Made by a program: the position numbers and the translations under genes. A DNA stretch of 64,000 nt, taken from Tetraselmis striata. Taxonomy: Eukaryota; Chlorophyta; Chlorodendrophyceae; Chlorodendrales; Chlorodendraceae. Below are positions 12,900-25,127 of the stretch, piece by piece (within the stretch, counting starts at the first letter, position 1; each line of letters starts with the position of its first letter). A model generated the notes under the pieces. That model did no database searches and had not been told where the DNA came from. It saw nothing but the letters and a program-made list of their open reading frames with translations. The DNA lies in assembly GCA_006384855.1 (NCBI GenBank), contig VCJN01001730.1, positions 372,001 through 436,000 on the forward strand. The letters run 5' to 3'.

Positions 12900-15420
12900 A
12901 ACTGCGGGGAAGGTCTTTTGACGCATGTTGTCCGTCGGCGCTTTGGGAACTCCTCGTACTCTTCTGTCCATCTGTGCCAACTCTTTTGGGGGTTGGTGTG
13001 GGCATGGCACCCCCCAGGCCCCAAATGTGCAGGCCAGTCGAGTTTGTCACCAAGGTACTCGTCTTCCATGAAGCCCGCTGCACGCGCCTCTCCGCGGCGG
13101 CGCCACTCCCCCATAAGCTCAATCGCCATTGGCAACGCTTGCAAGCATGCATTACGTCGATCCTTACCGCGAAGTACCTAGAGTTCCGTTCGTGGTCGTT
13201 AACGACGTCGCAGTGACCCCGTTGCGCTGTACAGTCTGGCTCCTTGACAAGAACTTGCGTTTCAAGTGCATGTAGCTGCCAAGCTGTCAAGGATACATGG
13301 CGTAGCAGCAGGAAATCAGCCCCGTTACTCGGATCCGCAAACGAGAATCAGCCATCAAGAAGTAGTTTGGGCACATGCGCCGGTACCTTTGCATTAGGGA
13401 GGGCAATAGCTAGAGCTGCCCTCACGCCGCTCCCCCTATCGCTGACAACCACATGAGGCTCGACGGGCAAACCGAAGAAGTCGGAGGAAGTTGTCTTTAA
13501 GCCGGAGAATAGGGTCCCAAAGTTTTATGCACTTCCCGACTTGGCGAAACAAACAGCGCTGGGCACGAGCGAAATCACGAAGTTGTTGTTTGGGCGGGGG
13601 GGGGGGGGGATGAGCGGACTTCGTGATTGTTGTCTTTCCAAGGGTGAGTAACACCCAACACTTGCTCAAACTAATCTCGTGGGTGCCATACGTCATCGGA
13701 TGCAGCTGCACACCCGACACTAACGCCTTCCGGCGGTTCCGAAGTAGCTCGTCAAGACCGGAAAGCGCCACCGCGGCAGCTTACTTTTCTTACACGAGGA
13801 AAATAAGCAACCTCGTGTGCTCGTGATAATCGATGCACGCAACCTCAAGCATCATGTGGGAACCCGCCCACTCTTGCAGGTCGTTAAGGCTCGAGAGCTC
13901 CAACAACCCACGTTGCTATGACACGACTGTCTTCTTCAAACAACCAACCCTTTTATTCACGTCCTCTTTTGAGCCAGACGGGACTCTTGCATCCCGCAAG
14001 TCACGCTCGGAATCATGATTCATGGCACCAAGAAGCGTCGACCCTTATGAAGCATAGGGAGAAGGGTTGTAATTGGACTCTCCGGTGCACATTTGTACTT
14101 GGCCAAGGGCACGGAGGCGCCCGCGAGCACAAGGCCGCTCTGCCGAGTTTCCCACAGCTTGGACTCGTCATTGCGTTCCACACGAGCAGCACGGCTGGGG
14201 CCTTTGACATGCTTGTGACAGCAAAATACCTGCCACACAGGGTGTGTCAATTGAAGAAATCACGCGCCACATCATTGCGCGATCGATGCCAGGGCATGCA
14301 GTCTTGCACGACCGCTTGCAAGGTGTTATCTTGTATTCCTTTCCTTCCCACTGTATAGATACCGCCACTTAACGGCCGCCACGTTGAAACACGACATAGC
14401 ATCTTCATAGCTTTCAAAGCCTGCCTCCCCCTCCACCGGATCCCGCTACCGGTCCCCCGGCCGCAACCTTAGTGTTTTAGTATTGTGATTCCTGATGCGT
14501 GTCTGGCGCGTCAAAGCGGGGAGCCAGAACCCCCGGGGTTCCTCTGAGCTGCGCTCGCGAGGCTGAGGGGGCTGCAAGTGAGGGAGCCGGCGCTTGTGGG
14601 GCGCCCCCCTGTTGACCGGCACTTCCGGGCGGATCGGACAGCGGCGAGGGGCCCGCTGCTGAGGCTTGAATGGTGGACTGAGGAGGGGCGTGGAGCACGC
14701 CGCTCTGCTCTGGCGGACACCTACATAGGCGTCGAGTTTGTCTGACTTCCTAATAATTGTCGGGATCGTTTACATGCATGTGATGCCCCATCTCACTATC
14801 GCCAAGGGGTTGGCCATGCCTATCCACGCACGACCCCGCAAAGATGGACTTGAGCTCAGCCAATTCGTTCAACACCTCACCCACTGTGCCGGATACCTTA
14901 CTCCTATATGATTCAACCATGGCGGTGTGCCGGAAACCACATCCCGAGGTGACAAAAACGTGGAACTGGCGTGCCGTGAGGTCGTTGCTTGCACAAAGTA
15001 GTGGCGGCGCTGAACACGACACCACCAGTAGTTTCAATATTGCAAATATAAAGCCGACATCACGGTGTATCACGACATCAAGGTTTATTCCAATATTATT
15101 CGTGCGGCAAGGGCGTCATCCCACAGCATGGGCGTCCCATGGGCACGACCGGGTAGCGACTACATATTCACCAGTGGTGCGGCGTGCAATAAGCGAGGCA
15201 GGGAATGACCCTCGGTGACTCCGATTGACGTCCCGGAATTACGCCAATCGCCCATTGTCGGCATTCGTCCCGCAATAAGGGGGAAAGCATTACGGGTACA
15301 TATGTACACATTATCTAACCACTTGGATTTTTGCACTAAAAACTTAGCTAGCATCAAATATAACGCAGACCCCCAGTATCATATACACCTTCCCACAAAA
15401 GTCTTACCCCGCCAAAATTA
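12900..15420 (-). pseudogene. Decayed coding-like element, right copy (inverted)
   Basis: Read on the minus strand it repeats the left copy: YRSKVSGTVGEVLNEL (about 14.87-14.92 kb), a Pro/Ala/Ser linker (14.48-14.70), FESYEDAMSCFNVAAVKWRY (about 14.37-14.42) and SERDLRDARVPSGS (about 13.96-14.01). It then continues beyond the left copy with further protein-like blocks: LSGLDELLRNRRKALVSGVQ (13.72-13.77), FARAQRCLFRQVGKCIKLWD (about 13.5-13.6) and FAVRIDVMHA then LQALPMAIELMGEW (about 13.10-13.17). Stops and shifts interrupt it. A G-run of about 14 bases at 13596-13609 splits one frame. It ends where the satellite array begins. Confidence 0.5.
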
Positions 15421-17140
15421 CACAACACGCAGGAATAAAGTGTTGCGCGGGTATAAGGCATTGTTGGGTACCATTCAACCAACCGCAGGTGCACTCAACA
15501 AGCACTGCGTGCATCGTCTTAAATAGGTTAATGTGTTATTTTGGCGCGGAGAAGTGTGTGATTGAGTGGTAGAACATCCGCAACAATGCCCCAATTTTAG
15601 CATTGTAAGCTAGTTCGGAGCATATAAGTAACGGTTTTTGGCAAGTACAGGTGCGGTTTTCTTCCAAATTCGCCGACATAGTGGTATCATGTAACCACTC
15701 CGTGTTTTTATTGAGTAACTACAATGAGTCTCCACTAGGAGTACATGAATTAAAGCGCCGTCTGTGCTGGAGAACAACTTATGCAATTGTAGTTTTGAGA
15801 GGTGTGTCAAGAGGCATATCTTCGTGAAACGGTGTCGGATTAAGGCGCACGAGGTCGCGTTGGAAAGCGCATGGCAAAAGCGATTTCACACTAATTCAGG
15901 GGACTTGTATTGCCCGGATTTTCACGCTCAGAATTGCCATTTGGTGACGTTTAAGGGGTCTGCGAGCCCCAAAACACGTTTCTAAACTTTGGAGCCCAGT
16001 GTTAGGCCCTGTAACGGGGACCTAGGTGCAACCCATAATGCCTCAGACTCGAGCCCACTACAGGTCTCAAGTTAAAAAACAACTCTTCATTATGGCGTTT
16101 CCCCAAATCAGGAGACATTTAAAAGAGATATTTTCAGGAGACATGTCACATTTTTTGCTCGCAATGCGTGGAAATTTCTGCGATTTCGCAGGAATAGTGC
16201 TTTGGCACAATGCCTACCCTTCCTCCCACACCTCCCGCGCTGCGTCGTGGCAGTCGTGCATCGGAAGGACTCATAATATGGGTTATCCACATGGTGAAGC
16301 TTCGGCCATATAGCGCGTCGCGTGTTTTGCTACCAATAAACTAAAATTTTGGGCCCTTTCGAGCACTGACAAAACTGTAGGGGTAGTGGCACGTGCACAG
16401 CTGCGATGCCACGTCATCACCCAAATGGCGCGGCACTCCCACAATATATTCATTCACTATCCTATTATCCGTGCGTCAAAGCTTGGGGGCATGCGCAACC
16501 CAATGAAGCTAAAACACGTGCAATCGCATTGTGCAATTTTCTGTTAAAAGTGGCATTTTTTACACTGTGGGCGGAAAAAGAGCACTACAGAAAATGATGC
16601 ATCCGCGCGACGTTTCGGAGGGTGCGCTGCAACCAAGGTCATGGGAGCTATGCTTCGGTATGAGTAAAAGACTGCATGTGGTTCTGGGTATATGCTAGTG
16701 CGCGGCGATATGCCCACATGCAGATTCGTGTAGGGCTAAATTGTGGGATCCTCCCCCCCCCCCCCCCCCCCCCCCCCCCCCACCCACACACCAAACACAC
16801 CTGTGTAATTCGGGACTGGGACAAGGCTTGCTTGTTTTCAGTATAGACCGCAAGTAATCCACGACCCTGTTCAATCATCATAGATTTTAAAAAACACACT
16901 TCGCCAGTGTTTCAATACTTCATCTACCATATATGTTCCCAATGTTCGTTTGCGTTTTATTGATCAATGGCTGTATTGCAGTGTGAGAAAAAATGTAATA
17001 ATATCGTCAAAACCTGATACGGGGCCCGTCATGAGACACATGAGCATGTATACAGTTGGCAGTTTTTGCTGTGATGGCTTTAAAAATCCTCGAGTTACGG
17101 GTGTCCCAGGCCTTTGTCAGAAAGCAACACATGTTGGTAT
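15421..17140. other. Gene-free stretch with a long C homopolymer
   Basis: No supported gene. A run of about 30 C (16752-16781) followed by a CA-rich bit is the only striking feature. Confidence 0.4.
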
Positions 17141-17145
17141 TTACA
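17141..17145 (-). terminator. Candidate poly(A) signal of gene A (TGTAA)
   Basis: TTACA on the plus strand, TGTAA in the sense of gene A, lies 113 bases after its stop codon. Confidence 0.5.
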
Positions 17146-17257
17146 GGCCGGCCCAGCAAGAAGCAAGACACTGCCCCCAGGGAAAGCAAGCTGCGCCTTA
17201 AAATGATCGAGATGATTCTTGGGTCGCCCACTCTGGAAAGCTGCAGCATGCCACTGT

Positions 17258-20200
17258 TTACGCCTGCAGGCCGGAGACGTCAACCAGAGTTGTCTGCTGC
17301 AGGCTGCATGTGGCCTTGAGGGAGCACTCGTTGCGCATCATGTTGAATGTGAAGGCGCGGCACAGCGTGTCCATGGCGCATGCACCTTGGCATGCAGTCT
17401 CAGTCGAGTCGTCGAGCTGGCGAATGGAGTTATCGCCACAGGCAATACCTGCTCCGAGAGCCGCCGGAGGCACGCATAGTTAGTAGGCGCATTGATGGTG
17501 GTGACAATGCTGTGGTATTGTGGCGGATGGCGCGTTGCCCTAGTGGTTGTCTGAGATTGCAAGTCACAGCAGGAGAAGCGCTCGACGGCAGCAACAACAT
17601 GCACAACTGGCGGAAGGGAACGTGGGCGGGGCGGGGGGGGGGGGGGGGGGAGCTACCTCGGAGGACATTGAACGCGGGCGCTGCTGGTGCGGGGCCAGAC
17701 GTCTCAAAGACTCCGCTGATAGCATCGAAGGACAGGACACGCTCGTCGCAGGCAAACTTGAGGGCGCAGGTGGAAGTGGAGGAGTACATGGTGTACGCTG
17801 CGCAGGAGGGAGTGCCGGCGCAGAGGCCTTTGCATGCGGGGGCACCCTCAAAGCCGGGCAGCGCCAGTATCTCTGGATCAGCGCACTCGATTCCAAAGTA
17901 GGTCCGGAAGCCTGAGGTCGGGCCTTCTGTCGGCGCCGGTGTCTCAACACTGCCATCCTCCTCGGCATCCTCCTCCTCCGGCTGGCCCTCCTCCTCCGGC
18001 TCCTCCTCCTCGTCCGCGCGCTTGATTTTGACGCCCGACACATCGTCGGGGTTAGACTCGCGATTGATGCAAACCGCCTTGAGGAAGCAAGCCCCCGTCC
18101 GCGTGTTGTAGGTGTAGTGGGTGCAGCGTGTGTCGATGGCACACATCGCAGCGCACGTGTTCTGGTCGATGTTGCGCTTAGTGTCGATGCTCGGGTCCTT
18201 GCACGACAGGTTGGGCACGATGCGGAACTCATAGTCGCTGGGCGGGGGGAGCAGTGCCGGGCCTGGCGTGCCGGTCTCTCCCAGCTCTTCAGCACTGACG
18301 TCATCGTTATTCGGCTGCTTGTCTAGGCAGGCTGTTTTAAGGAAGCAGTCCTGCTTGCGCGTGTTGTAGGTGAACGCTGTACACTGGGAGTTGGCGGTGC
18401 AGCGGGTCTCGCACTCGGAGAATGACACGTCGCGGGCGATATCCAGGCTCGGGTCTTTGCACGAGGTCATGTCAAAGTACTCGTACCCACCGCCACCGCC
18501 CCTTTGGCTTGCGCTGAGTAGGCTGGCAGGGTCGAAACCGGGCCTCACGTAGCTGGTAGTTCCCGGCGCAATGCTCTTATCGTCACAGCTCCCCTTGAGG
18601 CAGCACTCCTGAGTGGCCTCATCGTAGACGAACGCGGCGCATCTGGGGTCGAAGGAGCACAGTGACTCGCAGTGTGTCGTCTGCTGGGTGCCGGGGAAGC
18701 AGAGCCCGGGGGCCAGGTTCGCGTCGTTGCACAGCACGCCGATGAGCGCCAGGTAAGTGGGGGTCTCCGGCGACGGTGTCGCTGCCGGCGGTTCCACGGC
18801 CCCGACTTTGAATCCGGTCACGTCATCTTCATTGACCTCGCGCAGCGAGCACGCTGCCTTGGTGTAGCAGTCAATCGTGCGGGTGTTGAAGGTATAGGCA
18901 ACGCAGCGCTCGTCGGCATCGCACGCCGCTTCGCACACCGCCTGGGTTACATCTGGCAGCTTTGTAAGGGTCGGGTCCTTGCAAGACAGGTTCTCCTCGA
19001 TGTCGAATTCAGACGACGGCGGTCCGCCTCCGAGCTTGACACCAGTCACGTCGTCATTGTTTTGCTCCCGCTGGTCGCAGACCGCTTTCAGAAAACAGCG
19101 CCCCGTGCTTCTGTTGAAAGTGTACGCAATGCAGCTCTCGTTGGCCGCGCACTCGGCCTCACAGCCTGCCTGGCTCATGCCACGGAAATCGGCGATGCTG
19201 GGGTCCTTGCATGACACGTTTTCCACCGTCTGAAACTCGTTCGACCCGCCTGCAAATGACGTGGGGCTTGGACTTGTTGGGATGCCACCCTTGAAGCCAC
19301 TCACGTCGTCTGCATTTGGCTCCCGCTGGTTGCAAACCGACTTCAGGAAGCAGCGCATTGTGCGGGTGTTGAAGGTGTACGCAGTGCAGCGCGGGTTGGC
19401 AGTGCACTGAACCTCACAGCTGATACGGGTGAAGTCGCGGAAATCGGCGATGCTAGGGTCCTTGCATGCCACGTTTTCCACGGTCTGAAACTCGTTGGAC
19501 CCACCTGCAAACGTGGGACTTGGACCGGTCGGCATGCCACCCTTAAAGCCGCTTATGTCGTCTGCATTTGGCTCCTGCTGGTTGCAGACCGACTTCAGGA
19601 AGCAGCGCATTGTGCGGGTGTTGAAGGTGTACGCAGTGCAGCGCGGGTTGGCAGCGCACTGGACCTCACAGCTGGTACGGTTGAAGTCGCGGAAATCGGC
19701 GATGCTAGGGTCCTTACAGGCCAGATTCATTGCCAACTCAAACGAAGCAGCATCGGCGGATGACCCTGAGCTTGATTCAGTGGATCCACCACTGCCGATG
19801 GGAGGAATGGTGCCAGGAAAGGGCAGAGTGGGTGCCATGGTGGGCGCCGGGGTGGGCGCCGGGATAGAACCAAATGGCGGCAAGCCTGACCCGCGTTTGA
19901 TCGCGCTCACATCGTCATCGTTGGGTGCTTCTGCGTTGCAGGTGGCCTTCAGGTAGCAGTCCTGACGTGGCGGGTTGTAGGTGAATGCGCGACATGCCGG
20001 GTTGGCTGTGCAGGCCGCCTCACACTCAGTGAGCGACACTGTCCGAGGAATGTCGATGCTGCTGTCCTTGCAGGAAGTCTGGCCGGCATAGTCGTAGCCG
20101 TCGTTCACGAGCGCCTGCAGAAGGCGCCGAGAAGCCACAGCAGCCTCCCAAGCGACACTCCCTGCGAGATTCTCCTCCTTCGCCAGCTCCTCCTTGTCGT

Positions 20201-23200
20201 CCAGGCAGACTGTCACTAGCGCGGTCCTGCCGTTGATGGCTGGTAGCAGCAGCAGGAGTTCTGCAGGGCTGTCCTTGACCGAAGTCGCGCCAGACAAGGC
20301 CACTGCCGCTGACTGGTCCTTATCAAGCACCCTCTCATGGATCATGTCACCGGACAATGAGACCTATTCCATGGGTGGCCACAACATAGGGATAGCGGAG
20401 CGAGATCAGTCACGAAGGGGCTTTGCACCACCATAGGTACTGTTCAACATCACGCATTTAACAGAACATATTCATTGATAATAAGCGAGGGAGTACCACC
20501 ATGCATGGTGCCATGTGTTGCCCGTCCTCACTCAGACACAGTAATCCTGTAATACCAAACCAGATGGAATACGTCGATTTTTTCCATGCCCGTCATTTCC
20601 ATCAATGATGTTTTTTGTTGAACGGATGAAGCATAACAATACCACATTGCAGACTCTTATTGGTGATACTGCGCACCGCAGTGCCAATTACGATATCGGA
20701 GGCCCCTATGCACTGAAAAGATATTGCATAGAAATACATATTATCATCGTCCTCAAAAACGTTTTTACCTAGCACATAAAGCTGAGGATAGATGCCATTT
20801 CGCCGCATTGGCACTCCCCACCACCAATTAAATTTATCAAACAAAGTATGAAGCGCTGTGTTTATATGCATGCGTGTGCCCTCCAGAGCTACTTGCTTTT
20901 ACTAAATTATATGGCGGACAGTGCTGCCGAGGAGATGGGGTCAGACTCAAAAGTTATAAGATATTGCGCTCTCACACCAACACAGCGTTGTATCTCAGGG
21001 CGCGGGTCTCAACATATCACAGCATGGCACAGCGCGCATTCCACTGTGTGCTGGCAGTGGGGCTGTACCTCCATGACGCTGCCGCAGGCGGTGCAGAGCA
21101 GATGGAGCGAGCCGCCGTCGCGCACAGAGAAATGGACACTGTCAATCTGGCCGCCGCGGCTGGCGAGAAGCTCACCCAGGTCCGAGTCCGGGCCAAACAG
21201 AGCCAGTGCCTCGCCCTGGTCGTTGATCTGCAGGATGGTGGAGCGCTGGCTTGCCGGTACCGCGTAGAACAGCTTGGAGGCCGCGCAATAGGTGAGACTG
21301 TGCAGAGGCGAGGGCGTCGGGATGCTGCCGTCCATGGCAAGCCGTCCCGTGGCAGGGTCGGCCCCAAAGGTGAAAATGGATGCCTGCAATGGGGGACGTC
21401 GGGCGCCATTGCTTGAGAGAGCGCCCGATGGTGCACATGAGCGCCCCGAGATGGGTGACAGCCGGTGCAACAGATCCTGTGGCCTGATTTTTAGCAGCCG
21501 GACTCGTATCCTGTGATGGGCACCCAGATGCGGTGGACGCACCTGCTCATGGCTCGCAATTGCCACTCGTGCAGAGCCGAGACCGGCGACACAGCTGGAG
21601 GAGAGGGCTGGGGAGGTGGGCCGGCCCAGCTTGCGGGGTGTGGCACTGCTGGCGCCGCCTGTGTGTTTGGCACCAAATTACACCAGCGTCAATTGCGTGC
21701 GCATGTGTTTGCGGGTGTGGTGTGATGGACTCATGCTCCCACCATAGCACCAATGCGTGTGTGCCCACAGGCTTTGTGTTGCTACTGGTACCTTGCTACT
21801 ATGGGGTGTACTTGAACTTTCACAACAATCTAGAAAGGATTAATCCTTGCTGGCGGTAGGCTTTCAAAATGTTATTGAAATAAATTCATGGGCCAGGATT
21901 TCCTAAATATCTACATCATGGATACCTTCAGTCTACTCAAGGCTGCGCACTTTTTAAATTGTCCGCAAAAGGGCCTATCTATATCGACGATTTCGGTCCA
22001 GGACACAGTAGCTGTCCTGTGAAAGAGTAGCACCACCAGGGCACCGGGCATGTCCAGCGGCAACGAGAGTACGAGCGAAAAGGCGCAACCAAAGGGAAAG
22101 GCGGGGGCGCTGACTGGAGAGGTCTGCGTTGGAATCGCTGGCTACTCGTAGCCCGAATACAGCAGCTGTTGCACTGTCGGAGTTTCGGTAGTAGCTACAC
22201 GGTACTGGTAGCGACTACTCTTTTTCCCGAGACCTACAGGTACCGGCACCGATACCGATGCTCTCGCTATCTTAAGTAGCGTAAAACAATCTTATGTATT
22301 CGGACCTTCATATTTCCCTATGGGCGTCGCAAGCTTCCGGCCGTGTTGCGACGGCAAGCAGCGACAGCTGGTGGGCAATGAAGGCAAGGCTATGGCCTCG
22401 ACAGCGTGCGACCGCCATTGCGCGGCAGGAGCTTGGCGGCGTTGTTGACAGAAGGGGACAGGCCGGAGCACTTCGTCGCTCAGAGTACTGTACCTATACT
22501 CCTCGTGGTTACCGATAAGGTGCGCGCTATCGTCCCGGTAGGTTGCAAGGAGGTAGGCGCAAGCTTTTGATAGCCGCGCTCCATGACAAGCGCGGAGGAT
22601 CCGTGGATGACATGCTGCGAGAGTGCATCGTATATATATCGTGATAATACATTCCCAAATACGTGTGATCTCCGTATTCGTACTGACCAAGATTGTAATA
22701 TCAACCTACTGGTGTGTATTACAAAAAGGGCAGCAACAAATCCCCTACCTACTTAATCAACAGCTAAAAGTAGAACGAAACAATCAACACAGCAAGCAGC
22801 CGCAAAAAAGCGTCCCGCGTCCCGCATGAGGCATCAACCTACTGGTACGGGTACTGTCGATACAGTTGCTACTGTCGCAGTATTTGTAGCAGTAGTGAGT
22901 TGGTCGCCGCGATATAGCGACAATTTGTTCGTAGTAGTGTACTGTAGTCGTTACCAGTACCGTTACTGCAGATCAAGCTGCGCTGCCGATGCGCGAGTGC
23001 GGTTAAAAGTCGCCACGCACTTCGCGCTAACGGGTTGAGGGCTGAAAGGTCGTGGCGGCGGATCCCACCTGCTGCAGGCAGCTCGAGAGCCATTATGTGC
23101 TCGCCTGTGCTGTAGCGCAGCTGGTGGAGGGTGTCCCCGGCCGCGATCCATAGCAGGTCGGCCCAGGTATCGAGCGCTAGGTCGCTGGCCGCCGTGAGCG

Positions 23201-23333
23201 GCGCGTCTTGCGGTGGCGGAATCAGCCGGCTGGTGCCAGCCACAGACCCGCAGCTGGCGACGCCGCCCAGCACCTGAGATAGCTGAAGTGCCAGCAGCAG
23301 CACAGTAGCCGCAAAGCGCGTGTATGTCACCAT
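17258..23333 (-). CDS. Gene A: secreted protein with propeller-like N-terminus and ten PAN/Apple-like modules
   Basis: Exons (minus): 23333-23069, 21607-21543, 21383-21069, 20363-17657, 17448-17258; the sum is 1,181 codons, so 1,180 aa. Phases 1,0,0,1 match genes B and C at the first three introns. The last intron (17656-17449) has a perfect TACTAAC-type branch site. A signal peptide (LLLALQLSQVLGG) is followed by propeller-like strands, e.g. LALDTWADLLWIA and SLTYCAASKLFYAVPAS. From about residue 300 come ten ~60-residue modules of the form CKDPSI..R....CE..C..NP.C.AYTFN....CFLK..C....DD.SG, nine in exon 4 and one in exon 5. Module 6 is the most divergent. PAN/Apple domains usually bind proteins or glycans outside the cell. 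Linkers are Pro/Ser/Thr- or Glu-rich. Compared with B and C it lacks the segment corresponding to their exons 5-7 and the whole Trp-rich C-terminal domain. Exon 2 is short and the least certain. Confidence 0.85.
21608..23068 (-). other. Intron 1 of gene A
   Basis: A 1,461-base intron, close in length to intron 1 of gene B (1,472). It has no supported gene inside. It carries GTAC/CTAC-rich simple sequence and, near 22.71-22.78 kb, a short repeat also found near 48.30 and (inverted) 53.55 kb. Confidence 0.6.
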
Positions 23334-25127
23334 GGCGAGTGCAGCGACGGCTGACTCCGGGCCTCCGCAGGTCCTGAGACGCCCCCCTCGACCTGGTACG
23401 TGTAGTGTCGGTTGTCCACGAGTATCACGATACCGGTGATGTGGCTCCAGGATTTAACCGGCGGAGTAATCACGCAACGCCTGCTGCAGTCCGCGCGATA
23501 ACCAAGAGCGCTACACGCCCAGCCGGCTCGCCGTGACGCGACCCGCACCCTCAGCTTGAAGCAGGTGCTTGCTGGCGGGAGACTGTTTCACCTCCTGGCA
23601 TCGACTATCGATACGGCTGCCTGCGTGGCCGCGCCGCGCGCTGTGTTCTCGCTGTAGTGGCACCGCCGGTACCGCCGGTACCGAACAGTAGCTCTACAGT
23701 ACACAGTACGAGAACCTGTAGCACTGCCCTCCATAGTCATCGACGCATGCGAACGCGCCGCGTTGCGATGACGCAACAGGGCAGCGGTGATGTACGAGGT
23801 CCAGGTATTCTGCACGCAGTCGCCACCGTGGTCGTCGTCGTCGTCCTGGCGCGCGCAAATGCGCGCTTCTTTTCCGTAATGCTCATGATGTTGTCTTATA
23901 TTCGTTTGTTTACCGGATTTCTTCTGTTTCAATGTTAAACGACAACACTCGTACCGGTTACCGGTGAGGGTCCGCTGTAACGCTGTTGCATACAATACTC
24001 AATACTCGTACTGCACCAGCAGCAGCGCGTGCTACGATGTACTTGGTATATTAATCCATAATCCTAGCTAGGGTCGCTGATCCGCTATAGACCAGCCACG
24101 CACCCTAACGATGCTTCAGGACTCACCCCCATATCACACTGTGGATTGGTTACATGCAAAGCATCCGGAGAATGCACGAAAAGTACTGAGGAAGCAAAAA
24201 GCCTACTCATCGTCTTGTTACATATCAATCCGAGCGCTCTACCGGCGGGTACCTGATATGATACCAAAATGGCTGTAGCGATTTTGTCGAGATTTAACGT
24301 CGCTATCTACCTCGTACCAACTACTATAGCGACTAATCAAGGATTTACGGCGGAGCAGGGGGATTTCTGGTGATTTCCTGACGTCGCCTCCTGCAGCTAG
24401 CTCATGTAAATATATAGTTAGGTGCAGGAAGTGCGCTGCGAGCAAATAAATAAGGTGCATTGCCCCCGTCTGGTGCTGTTCCACCGCGCAGTTGTTGTAG
24501 TGGACGTTTTCCATTTTCATTTCCGGTGGTTTCGTCCTGATCGCCTTTTGCAGCTAGCTCATGTAACTATTAATCAGGTGCATATAATATATCGCTGGCG
24601 GCGCGCGCGGTGGTACAGTACTATCGCGGACGACATTAGTACATAAATGTACACAGGTAGATACAATACTGCAGGTACCTGCTGTAGCATATAAATGTGA
24701 TACGTACATGCCTGTAGTTTTTTATGCTGCTCATATACAAGGATTGTCTGATTCCCGCGAATACAATCTAAAACTTTACCTTCACTATATCTAATAAGTC
24801 GAACTGGTAAATCCTGGGCGCTTGGCACGGGCGCGGGCGGGCGTTGCTACGAGTGCTGGCTTTGGCGGCGAGCGCCCTTCGATCTGGTGCTGCACAGCTG
24901 CTGCTGCAGTCGACTATGGTTGCTAGTCCAGCTGAGACCCGCAGCAGTCCAAGTATCGTCACAGCTCACTACCCCACGAACAAGGCCATACCGTGACAAC
25001 ACTCAGAGGGGCTCGCCGTCTCCAGCCAACGCCGACAGCAGGGCATACAGCTTCGAGTTTCGGCAGCGCCGTGCCGAGATCGTCACGGCGGCGCGCGTCG
25101 TCGCAGGGACGACCACTGTCGACGATA
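23334..25127. promoter_or_regulatory. Shared intergenic region between divergent genes A and B
   Basis: The start codons of A (minus) and B (plus) face away from each other across 1,794 bases, so both promoters must lie here. The stretch has GGTACC/CCGGTACCG clusters (about 23.66-23.70 kb) and a direct repeat, gcagctagctcatgtaa, at about 24.39 and 24.55 kb. No TATA box or other promoter element can be assigned with confidence. Confidence 0.5.

Noticed and set aside
20602..20871. 89-codon minus-strand frame in intron 3 of gene A
   Set aside because: No similarity to the family, and it lies between well-supported donor (21068) and acceptor (20364) sites.
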